From the NCBI GenBank assembly GCA_035530875.1, contig DATKUB010000057.1, forward strand, positions 42,346-106,345: DNA of 64,000 nt, in the 5' to 3' direction. Positions 1 to 7,642 of the stretch are shown here, in pieces. The stretch's first letter is position 1. Each line of letters begins with the position of its first letter. The notes beneath the pieces are model-generated. The model ran no database searches. It saw only the letters and a program-made list of their open reading frames with translations, and was not told where the DNA came from. The position numbers and the translations under genes are program-made. The DNA comes from JANXYY01 sp035530875 (lineage in GTDB: Bacteria; Actinomycetota; Actinomycetes; Nanopelagicales; Nanopelagicaceae).

Positions 1-1254
1 TCGGGAACTTCAAGATATTTTTCCGAGGGACATCAATTGCCGTGGACATCTCGAGTACGCGAAGCGACGTCGAAAGTCATCGTTGGCGTTGGGCGCTATA
101 CGAATCCCGACACGATGGCCGCACTTATTAGGAGCGGCAACTTCGATCTGATTGGGGCTGCCAGGCCGGCAATCGCCGATCCGTTTCTGCCCAACAAGAT
201 TCGGGAAGGCAGAGTCGATGAGATCCGCGAGTGCACTGGGTCAAATGTCTGCATTCTTAAAGAGGAGACGTTCCATCACGTTGGTTGTATCCAAAACGCA
301 ACCGCTGGCGAGGAGTATCGCAGGGGCTGGCACCCCGAGCTCTACCTCAAACCGCAATATCCGCAGCGCCCGGTTCTCGTCGTCGGTGGGGGGCCGGCGG
401 GAATGGAGTGCGCCATGGTTCTTGGAAAGCGCGGTTTCGAGGCGGTGCACCTGGTAGAGGCTGGAGACCAACTTGGCGGCAAACTCAGGTGGACCCGCGA
501 TCTTCCAACGCTCGGTGATTGGGGACGAGTAATCGATCACCGCGTCGTCGGACTTGCCAAACTGCCGAATGTCGAAGTGATTCTCGGACGTCGACTCACC
601 GCAGCCGAGGTCCTTGACTACGGCGCCGAAATCGTGGTCATTGCTACCGGCTCTTCTTGGTGCGGCGACGGCACCCAACCCATTCATCTTCCTCGGATCG
701 AAGGCGCAGAGCACGCTCTAACGCCGGAGCGAGTGATGGCCGGCGAGCGACCTGCAACCGGTCGGGTCGTTGTATACGACGCGGATGGTTACTACGTCGG
801 CCCTGGAATCGCCGAGCTGCTTAGCCTCGAAGGTTATGAGGTTCACTTAGTCACTCCTCAAGAGAAGATTTCGCCGATCTCGGACGCGTCACTTGAAGGT
901 GACATGCTCCGTAAGCACCTTCATCAACTAGGAATTGCGTTCCACGTTGACGTCGCCATTCACGCGATCGACGGAGACCGGGTGCGCGGGGAGACCACCT
1001 TTGGCGATCCGTGGTCACTTGAGACAGACGGCGTGGTTTTGGTCACACAACAATCGAGCAATGACGAGTTGTACCGCCAACTCAACTCCGATTCGAGCAG
1101 ACTTTCCGAAGCCGGAATCCGTGCCGTACACGCGATTGGTGATGCGGTTGCGCCACGGATTCCGTCAGAGGCGGTTTTCGACGGTCACCGGCTGGCCCGT
1201 GAGATCGAAAGCCAGAACCCAATGGTGCCCACCTCTTGGCGGCGTGAGCCCTGA
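1..1254 (+). CDS. Trimethylamine/dimethylamine dehydrogenase-like flavoprotein, 5'-truncated by window edge
   Basis: The reading frame is open from base 1, so this is the C-terminal ~417 residues of a protein whose family is usually ~700 residues. It begins in the last strands of the FMN-binding TIM barrel (VGVGRYTNPD, ARPAIADPFLP), crosses the iron-sulfur segment, and continues into an FAD/NAD-type Rossmann domain (VLVVGGGPAGMECA). The NATAGEEYRRGWHPE stretch is characteristic of trimethylamine and dimethylamine dehydrogenases, which oxidatively demethylate methylamines. The expected CxxCxxC-x-C cluster motif reads CTGSNVC followed by a later Cys, so the second ligand is Ser (codon 241-243). 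The active-site and FMN-linking residues lie outside the window, so the substrate is uncertain. Confidence 0.85.
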   Translation, partial: SGTSRYFSEGHQLPWTSRVREATSKVIVGVGRYTNPDTMAALIRSGNFDLIGAARPAIADPFLPNKIREGRVDEIRECTGSNVCILKEETFHHVGCIQNATAGEEYRRGWHPELYLKPQYPQRPVLVVGGGPAGMECAMVLGKRGFEAVHLVEAGDQLGGKLRWTRDLPTLGDWGRVIDHRVVGLAKLPNVEVILGRRLTAAEVLDYGAEIVVIATGSSWCGDGTQPIHLPRIEGAEHALTPERVMAGERPATGRVVVYDADGYYVGPGIAELLSLEGYEVHLVTPQEKISPISDASLEGDMLRKHLHQLGIAFHVDVAIHAIDGDRVRGETTFGDPWSLETDGVVLVTQQSSNDELYRQLNSDSSRLSEAGIRAVHAIGDAVAPRIPSEAVFDGHRLAREIESQNPMVPTSWRREP

Positions 1255-1551
1255 CGGGATGAGATTGGGACATTTAGCTGATCGATAGACCTGTTCGGTG
1301 TCACGCTAGCTGGTTGCAGATGGCGCTGCGCGTCTTGCTTCGCCATGCGAATTGTTTGTCCATGCGAAATCGGTCTAGCATCGGGGGGAGCGTCGACTGT
1401 GGCGTCTTTCTCATTCGAAACGAGGTTTGCGGCCCGTGCCCCTGTTACAAATTCATCTATTCGAAGGCCAGCCAGCTGGTGCTTTCGGCAGTACGCCAGC
1501 CCAGGATTACGAGATTGCTGCGACCAGCGCAGCAGGACTGGCGGGCTGACC
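1255..1551. other. Intergenic stretch, nothing recognised
   Basis: About 300 bases between the flavoenzyme and the SDR. I see no convincing promoter, terminator, RNA or short gene. A minus-strand frame stays open through it, but that frame continues as antisense of the SDR and matches no family I know. Confidence 0.5.
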
Positions 1552-2316
1552 ATGGCCGACCTGAGACAGCTCGCGGGTAAGCGGATCGTCCTGACCGGCG
1601 GAGCGGCCAACATCGGCCGTGCCTGCGCACTGCTGATGGCGCGCCACGGCGGGCAGATTGTCATCGGCGACATCGATGTTGCCGGAGCCGAGGAGACGGC
1701 CACTCTCATCAAGAGTGAGGGGGGCACGGCCTCGGTCGTGCCGACCGACGTCACCTCCGAGGAGGCGATTAAGAACCTCATCGACACCGCCGCGGAGCGG
1801 CTAGGTGGACTTGACGTCGGCTTCTTCAACGCCGGACTCCAGCGCTCGGGCGCCGTAACCGACTTCTCCGTCGAGGAGTGGGACGCAATGTTCGCCGTCA
1901 ATCCGCGTCACTGCTTCCTCGCTGCTAAGCACCTGACGCCGCATCTGCGAGACAAGGGCGGTTCGATCGTGCTGACTTCCTCGGCCGCTGCCTTCAAGGG
2001 AGGCCCGGGCATGACGGGGTACTCCGCCTCTAAGGGCGCAATCATCGGCTTCGGCAAATCCCTCGCAGTCGAGCTCGCTCCCAGCAAGATCCGGGTCAAC
2101 GTCATTTGCCCCGGTTGGATTGACACACCGTTCAACCAGCCTTCAATTGATTACATGGGCGGCCGAGAGTTGCAGGAAGAGGCTGTCCGGTACGTCGTTC
2201 CCCTAGGACGACAAGGCGCGCCTGAGGAGGTCGCTGGCGGCGTTCTGTTCCTTGCCTCAGATGCCTCGTCCTACATGACCGGTCAGACCCTGATCATTGA
2301 TGGTGGCGTGGTCTGA
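1552..2316 (+). CDS. Short-chain dehydrogenase/reductase (SDR)
   Basis: A 254-residue classical SDR. It has the glycine-rich NAD(P)-binding motif TGGAANIG near residue 16, an NAG motif, a catalytic Ser in TSSAAAF, the YSASK catalytic Tyr/Lys pair, and the C-terminal GQTLIIDGG that ends most family members. An acidic residue after the second beta strand (GDID) suggests NAD rather than NADP. ATG at 1552 is preferred over an open upstream extension, because the fold begins with LAGKRIVLTGG and AGCAGGA lies just upstream. The segment normally reading N-V-x-G is NPRHCF, a mild oddity. It may be co-transcribed with the amine-dehydrogenase-like gene, but the ~300-base gap argues against tight coupling. 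The substrate is unknown. Confidence 0.88.
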   Translation: MADLRQLAGKRIVLTGGAANIGRACALLMARHGGQIVIGDIDVAGAEETATLIKSEGGTASVVPTDVTSEEAIKNLIDTAAERLGGLDVGFFNAGLQRSGAVTDFSVEEWDAMFAVNPRHCFLAAKHLTPHLRDKGGSIVLTSSAAAFKGGPGMTGYSASKGAIIGFGKSLAVELAPSKIRVNVICPGWIDTPFNQPSIDYMGGRELQEEAVRYVVPLGRQGAPEEVAGGVLFLASDASSYMTGQTLIIDGGVV

Positions 2317-2324
2317 TCAATCAG

Positions 2325-2374
2325 CAAGTCACGCAAACTCAACCATCGTCAAGTCACGCAAACTCAACCATCGT
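2325..2374. repeat. Tandem direct repeat, 2 x 25 bp
   Basis: Two identical head-to-tail 25-bp copies (2325-2349 and 2350-2374), each starting CAAGTCACGCAAACTC and ending CCATCGT. They lie directly after the SDR stop codon, at the left edge of the accessory island. Confidence 0.9.
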
Positions 2375-2423
2375 AAAGAGCCTTGAGGTCAAATATTTGA
2401 CCGTGGCTGCCAGTTTCGGCCCG

Positions 2424-2459
2424 TTGTCCGAGGCGTAGTCGCCCCTGCGCCTCGGACAA
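2424..2459. terminator. Perfect 12-bp stem-loop, probable terminator
   Basis: TTGTCCGAGGCG (2424-2435) and CGCCTCGGACAA (2448-2459) are exact reverse complements with a 12-base loop. No strong U-tract follows, so intrinsic termination is plausible but not proven. It may terminate the SDR transcript, the minus-strand GNAT transcript, or both. Confidence 0.5.
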
Positions 2460-2550
2460 TCAGCATTTGAGCCGAGGAGATGTCAGGTAACTCTCCGGGT
2501 CAATGGGGACTGACAAAGTCAGGGCCTTCAAGTAGCAGGAAGCCCACAAC

Positions 2551-2583
2551 TGCGCCCGAAGAGGTAAACCGGGCATTTAGAGG
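2551..2583 (+). repeat. Island repeat copy A
   Basis: Leftmost copy of the ~33-bp repeat. It begins TGCGCCCGAAG, as copy F does, and has GGGCATT in its second half. It is one base shorter in the middle and more diverged at its right end. It lies 26 bases beyond the stop codon of the first GNAT gene. Confidence 0.65.
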
Positions 2584-2609
2584 TTAAGTTTCTCGTCTCT
2601 AGCGCGCAC

Positions 2610-3176
2610 TTAAGCGAGGGGAATTCTCCATCGGTATCCGGCTGTTCCACCTTGTGATGCAGGTTTGAGAAATTCCTCAATCAGAATTCCTCCGTTATTA
2701 GTGATCACTTTTTGAGACGCTTCGTTGTCCAAGTCTGTGGTTAATTCGACGTAAGGCAAACCAAGTTTCCGTGCATCTGGGAGTAGGGCTCCCAGAGCAT
2801 TGGTCGCATACCTCATGTTTTGCTTCCAAGGGACAACTGCATAGCCGATATGTCCTAAAGCATGCGCAGGCAATTCAGGAGTACCCGGCTGCCAACGCAG
2901 TCCGATCGCTCCGCAGAATTCCCCATCCCAAATCCAACGCGTGATGGATGGTAGCCGCGGAACAAGGGAACCATCTGGAAGTTCAACCAAGGGTCCTGAA
3001 CCAGTTGGGTTATTGGCAAGATCGAAAATAAGTTGAGGGTCTTGTTCGGCTCTTTGAAGTTCTTCCACCGAAACATCCCGAAGATTATTCGAAGACCACC
3101 CTCTGCTTAGCGCGACTTTATAACTCTCCAGATAGTCACCGCTGGGCGCCACGAGTTCCATAAGGGATTCTGGCAT
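2610..3176 (-). CDS. GNAT-family N-acetyltransferase (cassette unit 1)
   Basis: 188 residues with the GNAT core: a beta strand and acetyl-CoA-binding region GHIGYAVVPWKQNMRYATNA, a helix, then LPYVELTTDLDNEASQKVITNNGG, the usual 'neighbour' segment before the last strands. GNAT enzymes transfer an acetyl group from acetyl-CoA to an amine; the acceptor here is unknown (drug, toxin or protein are all possible). ATG at 3176 is chosen because the upstream extension runs through repeat B. The gene fills the space between repeats A and B, and its orientation is opposite to the next unit. Confidence 0.85.
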   Translation of the reverse strand: MPESLMELVAPSGDYLESYKVALSRGWSSNNLRDVSVEELQRAEQDPQLIFDLANNPTGSGPLVELPDGSLVPRLPSITRWIWDGEFCGAIGLRWQPGTPELPAHALGHIGYAVVPWKQNMRYATNALGALLPDARKLGLPYVELTTDLDNEASQKVITNNGGILIEEFLKPASQGGTAGYRWRIPLA

Positions 3177-3220
3177 ATCGGCCAAATAGCATGTGGGGAA
3201 ATATGTCGCAAACAAGAGTC

Positions 3221-3253
3221 TGCACCCGAAGGGATAAAATTGGGCATTGGGAA
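3221..3253 (+). repeat. Island repeat copy B
   Basis: Second copy: TGCACCCGAAG, then GGATAAAATTGGGCATTGGG. It sits between the divergent GNAT and nucleotidyltransferase genes, 45 bases from the GNAT start. Immediately right, GGCATTGGGA can pair with TCCTAATGCC to form a 10-bp stem with one wobble. Confidence 0.8.
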
Positions 3254-3361
3254 TCAACTCTCCTAATGCCGTAGCCTAAAAGCGATCTAGGGCGGCAATT
3301 CGGAAATGTTTGTACGTCGCGTTGCGCCGAGTGCTTCACTTAGGAGGTGAGGCCTCAGAAA

Positions 3362-4171
3362 ATGACGAATCCCGGCCACAAAGATCCCACGGATTACGTG
3401 CAACTGAATGCAGTCTTGATGGACCTCGTTGATGGCGCCAAAAGTGTCCTCGGTCCGAACTTCTTTGCCGCGTACCTTCAGGGCTCGTTCGCGCTTGGCG
3501 ACGCCGACTTGCACAGCGACGTCGACTTCTTGATTGTCACTAACGACGAGGTCAACCTCCTTGAACAGTCTCAGTTGCAAACCATGCACGAGAAGTTCCC
3601 AGACCTGGATGTCGATTGGGCCCAGCATCTTGAGGGCTCTTACGTCACCAAGGCAGCGTTAAAGCGTCCGGACCCGGCGCGAACTCCTTGGCTCTACGTA
3701 GATAACGGGAGCAGAATGCTAGAGCGGTCCGATCACGACAACACCGCCGTCACCAGATGGGTAGTTCGCGAGCATGGAGTGATTCTCGACGGCCCCGATC
3801 CAAAGGATGTCATCGATCCAATTACGGCAGCCGAACTTCGCGCTGAGGTTGCGGCTTTGATTCCTGAATGGGCAGCCGAACTTCGCGCTGATCCAGAAGG
3901 AATGAATAACGCATGGAGACAACCGCACACCGTGCTGTCCTACTGCCGAACTTTGCAGACACTGAACGCTGGACGTGTCACCTCCAAACTCGAGGCAGGA
4001 AGGTGGGCGCTTAGAACTTTGGATCTTGAATGGACCGATCTAATTCAGCGTGCTCTTGATGATCGTCCGGACCCCTGGAGGCGAGCGCGCCAGTCGTCAG
4101 ACCCTTCGACCGTCGAAAGCACATGGGCGTTCATCGACTACGTCGTCGCCTTCGCCGACTCTCAAACCTAA
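3362..4171 (+). CDS. AadA-like nucleotidyltransferase (cassette unit 2)
   Basis: A 269-residue nucleotidyltransferase. Residues ~38-57 (LQGSFALG...SDVDFLIV) carry the GS and DxD motifs that bind metal and nucleotide, and DVDW further on may give the third acidic residue. A helical C-terminal domain (RQPHTVLSYCRTLQT, KLEAGRWAL) resembles streptomycin/spectinomycin adenylyltransferases, which modify aminoglycosides with AMP. AGGAGGT lies at 3342-3348, 13 bases before ATG 3362; a GTG at 3347 overlaps that Shine-Dalgarno and is less likely. An in-frame 21-base direct repeat (3826-3846 and 3871-3891) encodes AAELRA twice. An aminoglycoside substrate is inferred only. Confidence 0.82.
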   Translation: MTNPGHKDPTDYVQLNAVLMDLVDGAKSVLGPNFFAAYLQGSFALGDADLHSDVDFLIVTNDEVNLLEQSQLQTMHEKFPDLDVDWAQHLEGSYVTKAALKRPDPARTPWLYVDNGSRMLERSDHDNTAVTRWVVREHGVILDGPDPKDVIDPITAAELRAEVAALIPEWAAELRADPEGMNNAWRQPHTVLSYCRTLQTLNAGRVTSKLEAGRWALRTLDLEWTDLIQRALDDRPDPWRRARQSSDPSTVESTWAFIDYVVAFADSQT

Positions 4172-4200
4172 ATCCGTGTTGATTCTCAAGAAATATTTTG

Positions 4201-4233
4201 CGCGCCCGAGGGGATAAAACTGGGCACTGGGAA
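4201..4233 (+). repeat. Island repeat copy C
   Basis: Third copy: CGCGCCCGAGG, then GGATAAAACTGGGCACTGGG. It starts 29 bases after the nucleotidyltransferase stop. A further block, GTTGCCTTGCCCTGAGG, follows a few bases later and has a counterpart after copy D, so the full repeat may be ~55 bp. Confidence 0.85.
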
Positions 4234-4553
4234 TTCATAGTTGCCTTGCCCTGAGGCCCGAAGTTCTGCCGTTGATGAGAACTGCTCGCTTTCCGATTCG
4301 CAATTGGGGACTCTATAGGGCCACGAACCCCCCGTTCCGACGATTGAGCGACAAAGGTTGTGTTGATCGCCAACCCTTTTACTCATGGGGCACGGTCCAC
4401 AGATGCTCGCTTACCTGCTCAATTGTCCCAGCAGTACGTCTTCGTCACAGTCGGGTGGCAACATTTCCATCCTTTTGTACTTGAACTGGGGAGCAACCGA
4501 ATTTGAACGCATCGAACTAAATCGATATTGAGGAATTACTCTGCAAATATAGG
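4234..4553. other. Non-coding left part of the toxin-antitoxin unit
   Basis: About 320 bases between repeat C and the antitoxin promoter region. It holds only the downstream extension of repeat C and short unsupported frames. It is visibly AT-richer towards the toxin-antitoxin operon. Confidence 0.4.
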
Positions 4554-4574
4554 TATTCCGCTGGCAGCGGAATA
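4554..4574. promoter_or_regulatory. Palindromic operator/promoter of the AbiE-like operon
   Basis: TATTCCGCT (4554-4562) and AGCGGAATA (4566-4574) form a perfect 9-bp inverted repeat with a 3-base spacer. It lies 15 bases before the antitoxin ATG and overlaps a possible -10 box, TATGCT (4573-4578). Such a site fits autoregulation by the encoded antitoxin, as AbiEi-type proteins are known to do; binding itself is inferred. Confidence 0.6.
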
Positions 4575-4589
4575 TGCTAATATTCAGAA

Positions 4590-5723
4590 ATGAACCCTCA
4601 GAAGGGCCTCGCGCCAAGTTCTCAGACTGAGCCTCAAACCGATGACTCAGTGGCGACTCAGGCACAAGCCTGGCTCGAACAAGCTATTCCCCCAGGCTGG
4701 AAAATTGAAACGGAAAAGCTCAAAGAAACGTCCAGAAAACTAGGCCAAGCCGATGCTCTACTTAGGATTAGTAATGGCATAAGCGAACAAGCAAAATTCG
4801 TCGTTGAGATCAAAAAACAATTTGTATCGCGTGATATCGCGACAGTGCTCGAACAGCTCAAGGCGGTTCAAGCACAAATCGACAATGCGGCACCAATGAT
4901 CATCGCTCGCTACATATCAGAATCGGTGCAGAGATCTTTGCGGAACCTTGGCGTCTCCTACGCTGATGCAACCGGTAATTTGCAAATCATCTATCCCAAA
5001 ACGTCAACATATATTCGTGACGTTGGAGCGAAGTCAGACCCCTGGCGAGGCCCTGGTCGTCCCCGAAACTCGTTAAGAGGCGCTCCTGCATCTAGAGTTT
5101 TACAGAGTTTGATTGAAGTTAGGCCTCCCTTTTCAATTCCGCAAATCATCAAAATTGCCAAATCGTCGAGTGGAGTCACATATAGAGTTATTGAGTACCT
5201 CGAAAGAGAAAACCTCCTAACTCTGGTCCAAAACACCAAGGGGCCAAAACCCAAGCAAGAAGTGAAATCCGTTTTGTGGCGGGAGACCATCGAGCGATGG
5301 AGTCAAGATTATGAATTTCAATCCTCAAATGATGTCCAATCTTTTGTTGAACCCAGGGGGATGGAAACTTTATTGAAGAAGTTAAAGTCAATAAGTAGCA
5401 ATTCATATGCAATTACAGGGTCACTTTCCGCAAATATTTACTCACCATACGCCAATCCAAAACTGGCAATGATCTACGCGAAGGATGTAAAAGATCTAGC
5501 ATCTACTCTACAAATCACACCAGTAAGCACGGGTGCAAATGTTCTCTTAGCGGCAACAGACCATGAATCAATCTTCGAGGACACCAAAGCAAAAAACGGC
5601 TTGATCTATGTTTCAATTGTTCAAACGGCGCTAGACCTCTTGACCTCTCCTGGTCGGGGCCCGTCCGAGGGCGAAGAACTTCTCAATTGGATGGAGTCGC
5701 ATCAAGATGAGTGGAGACGATAA
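4590..5723 (+). CDS. AbiEi-like antitoxin with nuclease-fold-like N-terminus (cassette unit 3)
   Basis: 377 residues. Residues ~50-140 contain D55...VVE73IKK and GVSYADATGN, reminiscent of PD-(D/E)xK-type folds found in some AbiEi relatives. Residues ~165-215 look like a winged helix (ASRVLQSLIEVRPPFSIPQIIKIA...VTYRVIEYLERENLL). The C-terminal part (SYAITGSLSANIYSPYA, LIYVSIVQTALDLL) resembles the AbiEi C-terminal domain. AbiEi proteins repress their operon and neutralise the partner nucleotidyltransferase. The next gene starts inside this one (17-base overlap), giving the usual antitoxin-toxin order. Whether the N-terminal domain is catalytic is unknown. The region is AT-richer than its neighbours, consistent with transfer. 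Confidence 0.7.
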   Translation: MNPQKGLAPSSQTEPQTDDSVATQAQAWLEQAIPPGWKIETEKLKETSRKLGQADALLRISNGISEQAKFVVEIKKQFVSRDIATVLEQLKAVQAQIDNAAPMIIARYISESVQRSLRNLGVSYADATGNLQIIYPKTSTYIRDVGAKSDPWRGPGRPRNSLRGAPASRVLQSLIEVRPPFSIPQIIKIAKSSSGVTYRVIEYLERENLLTLVQNTKGPKPKQEVKSVLWRETIERWSQDYEFQSSNDVQSFVEPRGMETLLKKLKSISSNSYAITGSLSANIYSPYANPKLAMIYAKDVKDLASTLQITPVSTGANVLLAATDHESIFEDTKAKNGLIYVSIVQTALDLLTSPGRGPSEGEELLNWMESHQDEWRR

Positions 5724-6522
5724 CCTGGTTAATGAAGCAAAAGTTGCTCTGTTCGAAGCATTGGATGCACTGGGACCTCATCGAGATTCCGTGATATTGG
5801 TGGGCGCGCAAGCGATCTACCAGCACACAGGAAACATTGATCTCGCGGTCGCTGAATTCACTAAAGACAGTGATCTTGTTTTCGACGTCAATAATTTGGA
5901 AGAATCCCCTGAAATTTCCGCACTTCTCAAGCAATCTGGTTTTTATCAAAGTGTTGGAGCAAATCCTGGGCAATGGTTGAGCAGGTCTGGAATCCCAATA
6001 GACCTCATGGCTCCAGATTCTTTGGTAAAGGGTGGGAAACGAAGTGCGAATCTTGCGCCACATCACGAAATGACTGCTCGTCGAACCGTGGGGTTGGAAG
6101 CGGCGATCGTCGACTACGCCATAATGAAAATTGCGAGCCCTGACGATCCAACTAGATTTATTGCCATAAAGGTCGCCGGACCTGCTGCGCTTTTGGTAGC
6201 CAAGGCTCATAAAATCTACGAACGAAAAGATTCAGCCAAGCGCACTCAAGACAAAGATGCGCTGGATATTTATCGACTTCTAATTGCCTTTGAGACACAA
6301 GAGTTGCTCCCCGGTTTCACGTTAATTCTCAATAATTCGATTTCTTCTAAAACAACTTCATTGGCACTCAAATATTTAGAAGAACTTTTTACTTTGGGGA
6401 GTCAACCCATTGGATCATTAATGGTACGCAGGGCCGTGTCTACTCTCGGCGAAGCCGATCAAATTGCACAGTCGGTAATCATATTGGTGAATGAACTCCT
6501 GCAAGCAATAAGCAGGATTTAG
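5707..6522 (+). CDS. AbiEii-like nucleotidyltransferase toxin (cassette unit 3)
   Basis: 271 residues. VGAQAIYQHTG and TKDSDLVF correspond to the G-S/T and DxD nucleotidyltransferase motifs. A later Lys-rich LLVAKAHKIYERKD and KDALDIYRLL match the third and fourth conserved blocks of AbiEii/AbiGii toxins (K and DxxD...). Such toxins transfer nucleotides, in characterised relatives to tRNA acceptor ends, and halt growth or abort phage infection. The gene overlaps the antitoxin by 17 bases, so translation is coupled. The specific target here is not visible from sequence. Confidence 0.75.
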   Translation: MSGDDNLVNEAKVALFEALDALGPHRDSVILVGAQAIYQHTGNIDLAVAEFTKDSDLVFDVNNLEESPEISALLKQSGFYQSVGANPGQWLSRSGIPIDLMAPDSLVKGGKRSANLAPHHEMTARRTVGLEAAIVDYAIMKIASPDDPTRFIAIKVAGPAALLVAKAHKIYERKDSAKRTQDKDALDIYRLLIAFETQELLPGFTLILNNSISSKTTSLALKYLEELFTLGSQPIGSLMVRRAVSTLGEADQIAQSVIILVNELLQAISRI

Positions 6523-6700
6523 GAGCGCAACTTTTTTGGCATACAACCTCGATAGAACGATTGCAATCCAGGGGCCAATTCCATCGAGGACACGACAAAT
6601 GGTGTCGAAGCACAATTGGAAGTGTTAATCATACCCAGTGGTGAAGAGGACTAGAAAGTCAAGAAAGCAAATACTGGCTTTGCGACGTGCACCTATATCG

Positions 6701-6733
6701 CGAGCCCGAAGGAATAGAACTGGGCACTGGGAG
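6701..6733 (+). repeat. Island repeat copy D
   Basis: Fourth copy: CGAGCCCGAAGG, then AATAGAACTGGGCACTGGG. GTTACCTTCCCTTAGG follows at almost the same distance as the related block after copy C. It lies ~180 bases after the toxin stop and 18 bases before the second GNAT's 3' end. Confidence 0.82.
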
Positions 6734-6750
6734 ACAATCGTTACCTTCCC

Positions 6751-7470
6751 TTAGGAATGAGATGCAGGTGCGGTTATCTCTAGCGCCAACTGGCAACCCA
6801 CTTGGTTGAATCCCAATCGCGCGGCTAATTGAAATGAGGGATTGTTTTCTATTTTCACCAACCACTGAGGGATAAGACCTTTTGAATAGGCGTCACTGGT
6901 GGCGGCGCTAGCGACCCGCTGACCGATACCTCGACTCCTCAGAAGAGGGTCGACTAATACTCCAAGATGAGCTACCGATCCGTTCCATGTTTCATAGCCG
7001 GCAAGAGCAACCAAATCGCCATTTGCGTCGAATTCTCCAAAACGAGTTTCAGTTTTACCTATTCCGCTCTCCTCGACTTCCGCCTCCGAACATTTCAACA
7101 GAAAACGATCGATTTGTTCCCCGGAGGTAATTCGAATCGACTGATTTGAATTGGGCGCACGAGTCTCGATCTCCGCATAGAGCAGTCGTCCTTTCCCGTA
7201 GGGTCGCGGAGAGAAATCTGAAAGTGCCAAGACAAGTGAGTCCAGATCAAGTAACTCCTTTGAGCCAAGCGGTGACAACAAAGGAATCGCATATGGCGGC
7301 GCCAGAACGACCTGAGAACCCTCCAAATCCAAGATTACGACCCAAGTTGAATTCTCTTTCGCTACATAATTCAGACCCACGGATTCAAGATGGGCAACGG
7401 GGACCCCAAACCTGCTTGCCCACATCTCGCGAATGGTGGCCCTCGCTGCAGCCGATAGGGCCTCCGTCAT
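6751..7470 (-). CDS. GNAT-family N-acetyltransferase, two-part (cassette unit 4)
   Basis: 239 residues. The C-terminal ~100 residues carry the acetyl-CoA-binding signature DPLLRSRGIGQRVASAAT (R-x2-G-x-G type) and ENNPSFQLAARLGF, typical of GNAT enzymes that act late in the fold. The N-terminal ~120 residues form a less recognisable domain. ATG at 7470. The gene sits between repeats D and E and is read opposite to the repeats' orientation. The acceptor substrate is unknown. Confidence 0.83.
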   Translation of the reverse strand: MTEALSAAARATIREMWASRFGVPVAHLESVGLNYVAKENSTWVVILDLEGSQVVLAPPYAIPLLSPLGSKELLDLDSLVLALSDFSPRPYGKGRLLYAEIETRAPNSNQSIRITSGEQIDRFLLKCSEAEVEESGIGKTETRFGEFDANGDLVALAGYETWNGSVAHLGVLVDPLLRSRGIGQRVASAATSDAYSKGLIPQWLVKIENNPSFQLAARLGFNQVGCQLALEITAPASHS

Positions 7471-7538
7471 GAGTGGAGTATCTCAGTAGTCTAAAACCAT
7501 GAGAGAGTCTCGAGAATTGGGCTTTTCTAGGCCAATCG

Positions 7539-7571
7539 TGGGCACGAAGAGATAAAACTGGGTACTGGGAA
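7539..7571 (+). repeat. Island repeat copy E
   Basis: Fifth copy: TGGGCACGAAG, then AGATAAAACTGGGTACTGGG. It lies between the second GNAT (start side) and the P-loop kinase (stop side). Confidence 0.82.
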
Positions 7572-7642
7572 ACACTTATTCATCCGGCCTGAATCAGGTG
7601 GGCGTGCTTCAATGAACAGAATAGGACCCTAGGTTCTTGCGG

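Noticed and set aside
1185..1901. Minus-strand gene overlapping the SDR 5' region
   Set aside because: The open frame is largely antisense to the SDR, whose motifs are complete; the remaining part matches no known family.
4272..4484. 70-residue frame in the non-coding part of the toxin-antitoxin unit
   Set aside because: Unremarkable composition, no ribosome-binding site, no similarity recognised; probably chance.
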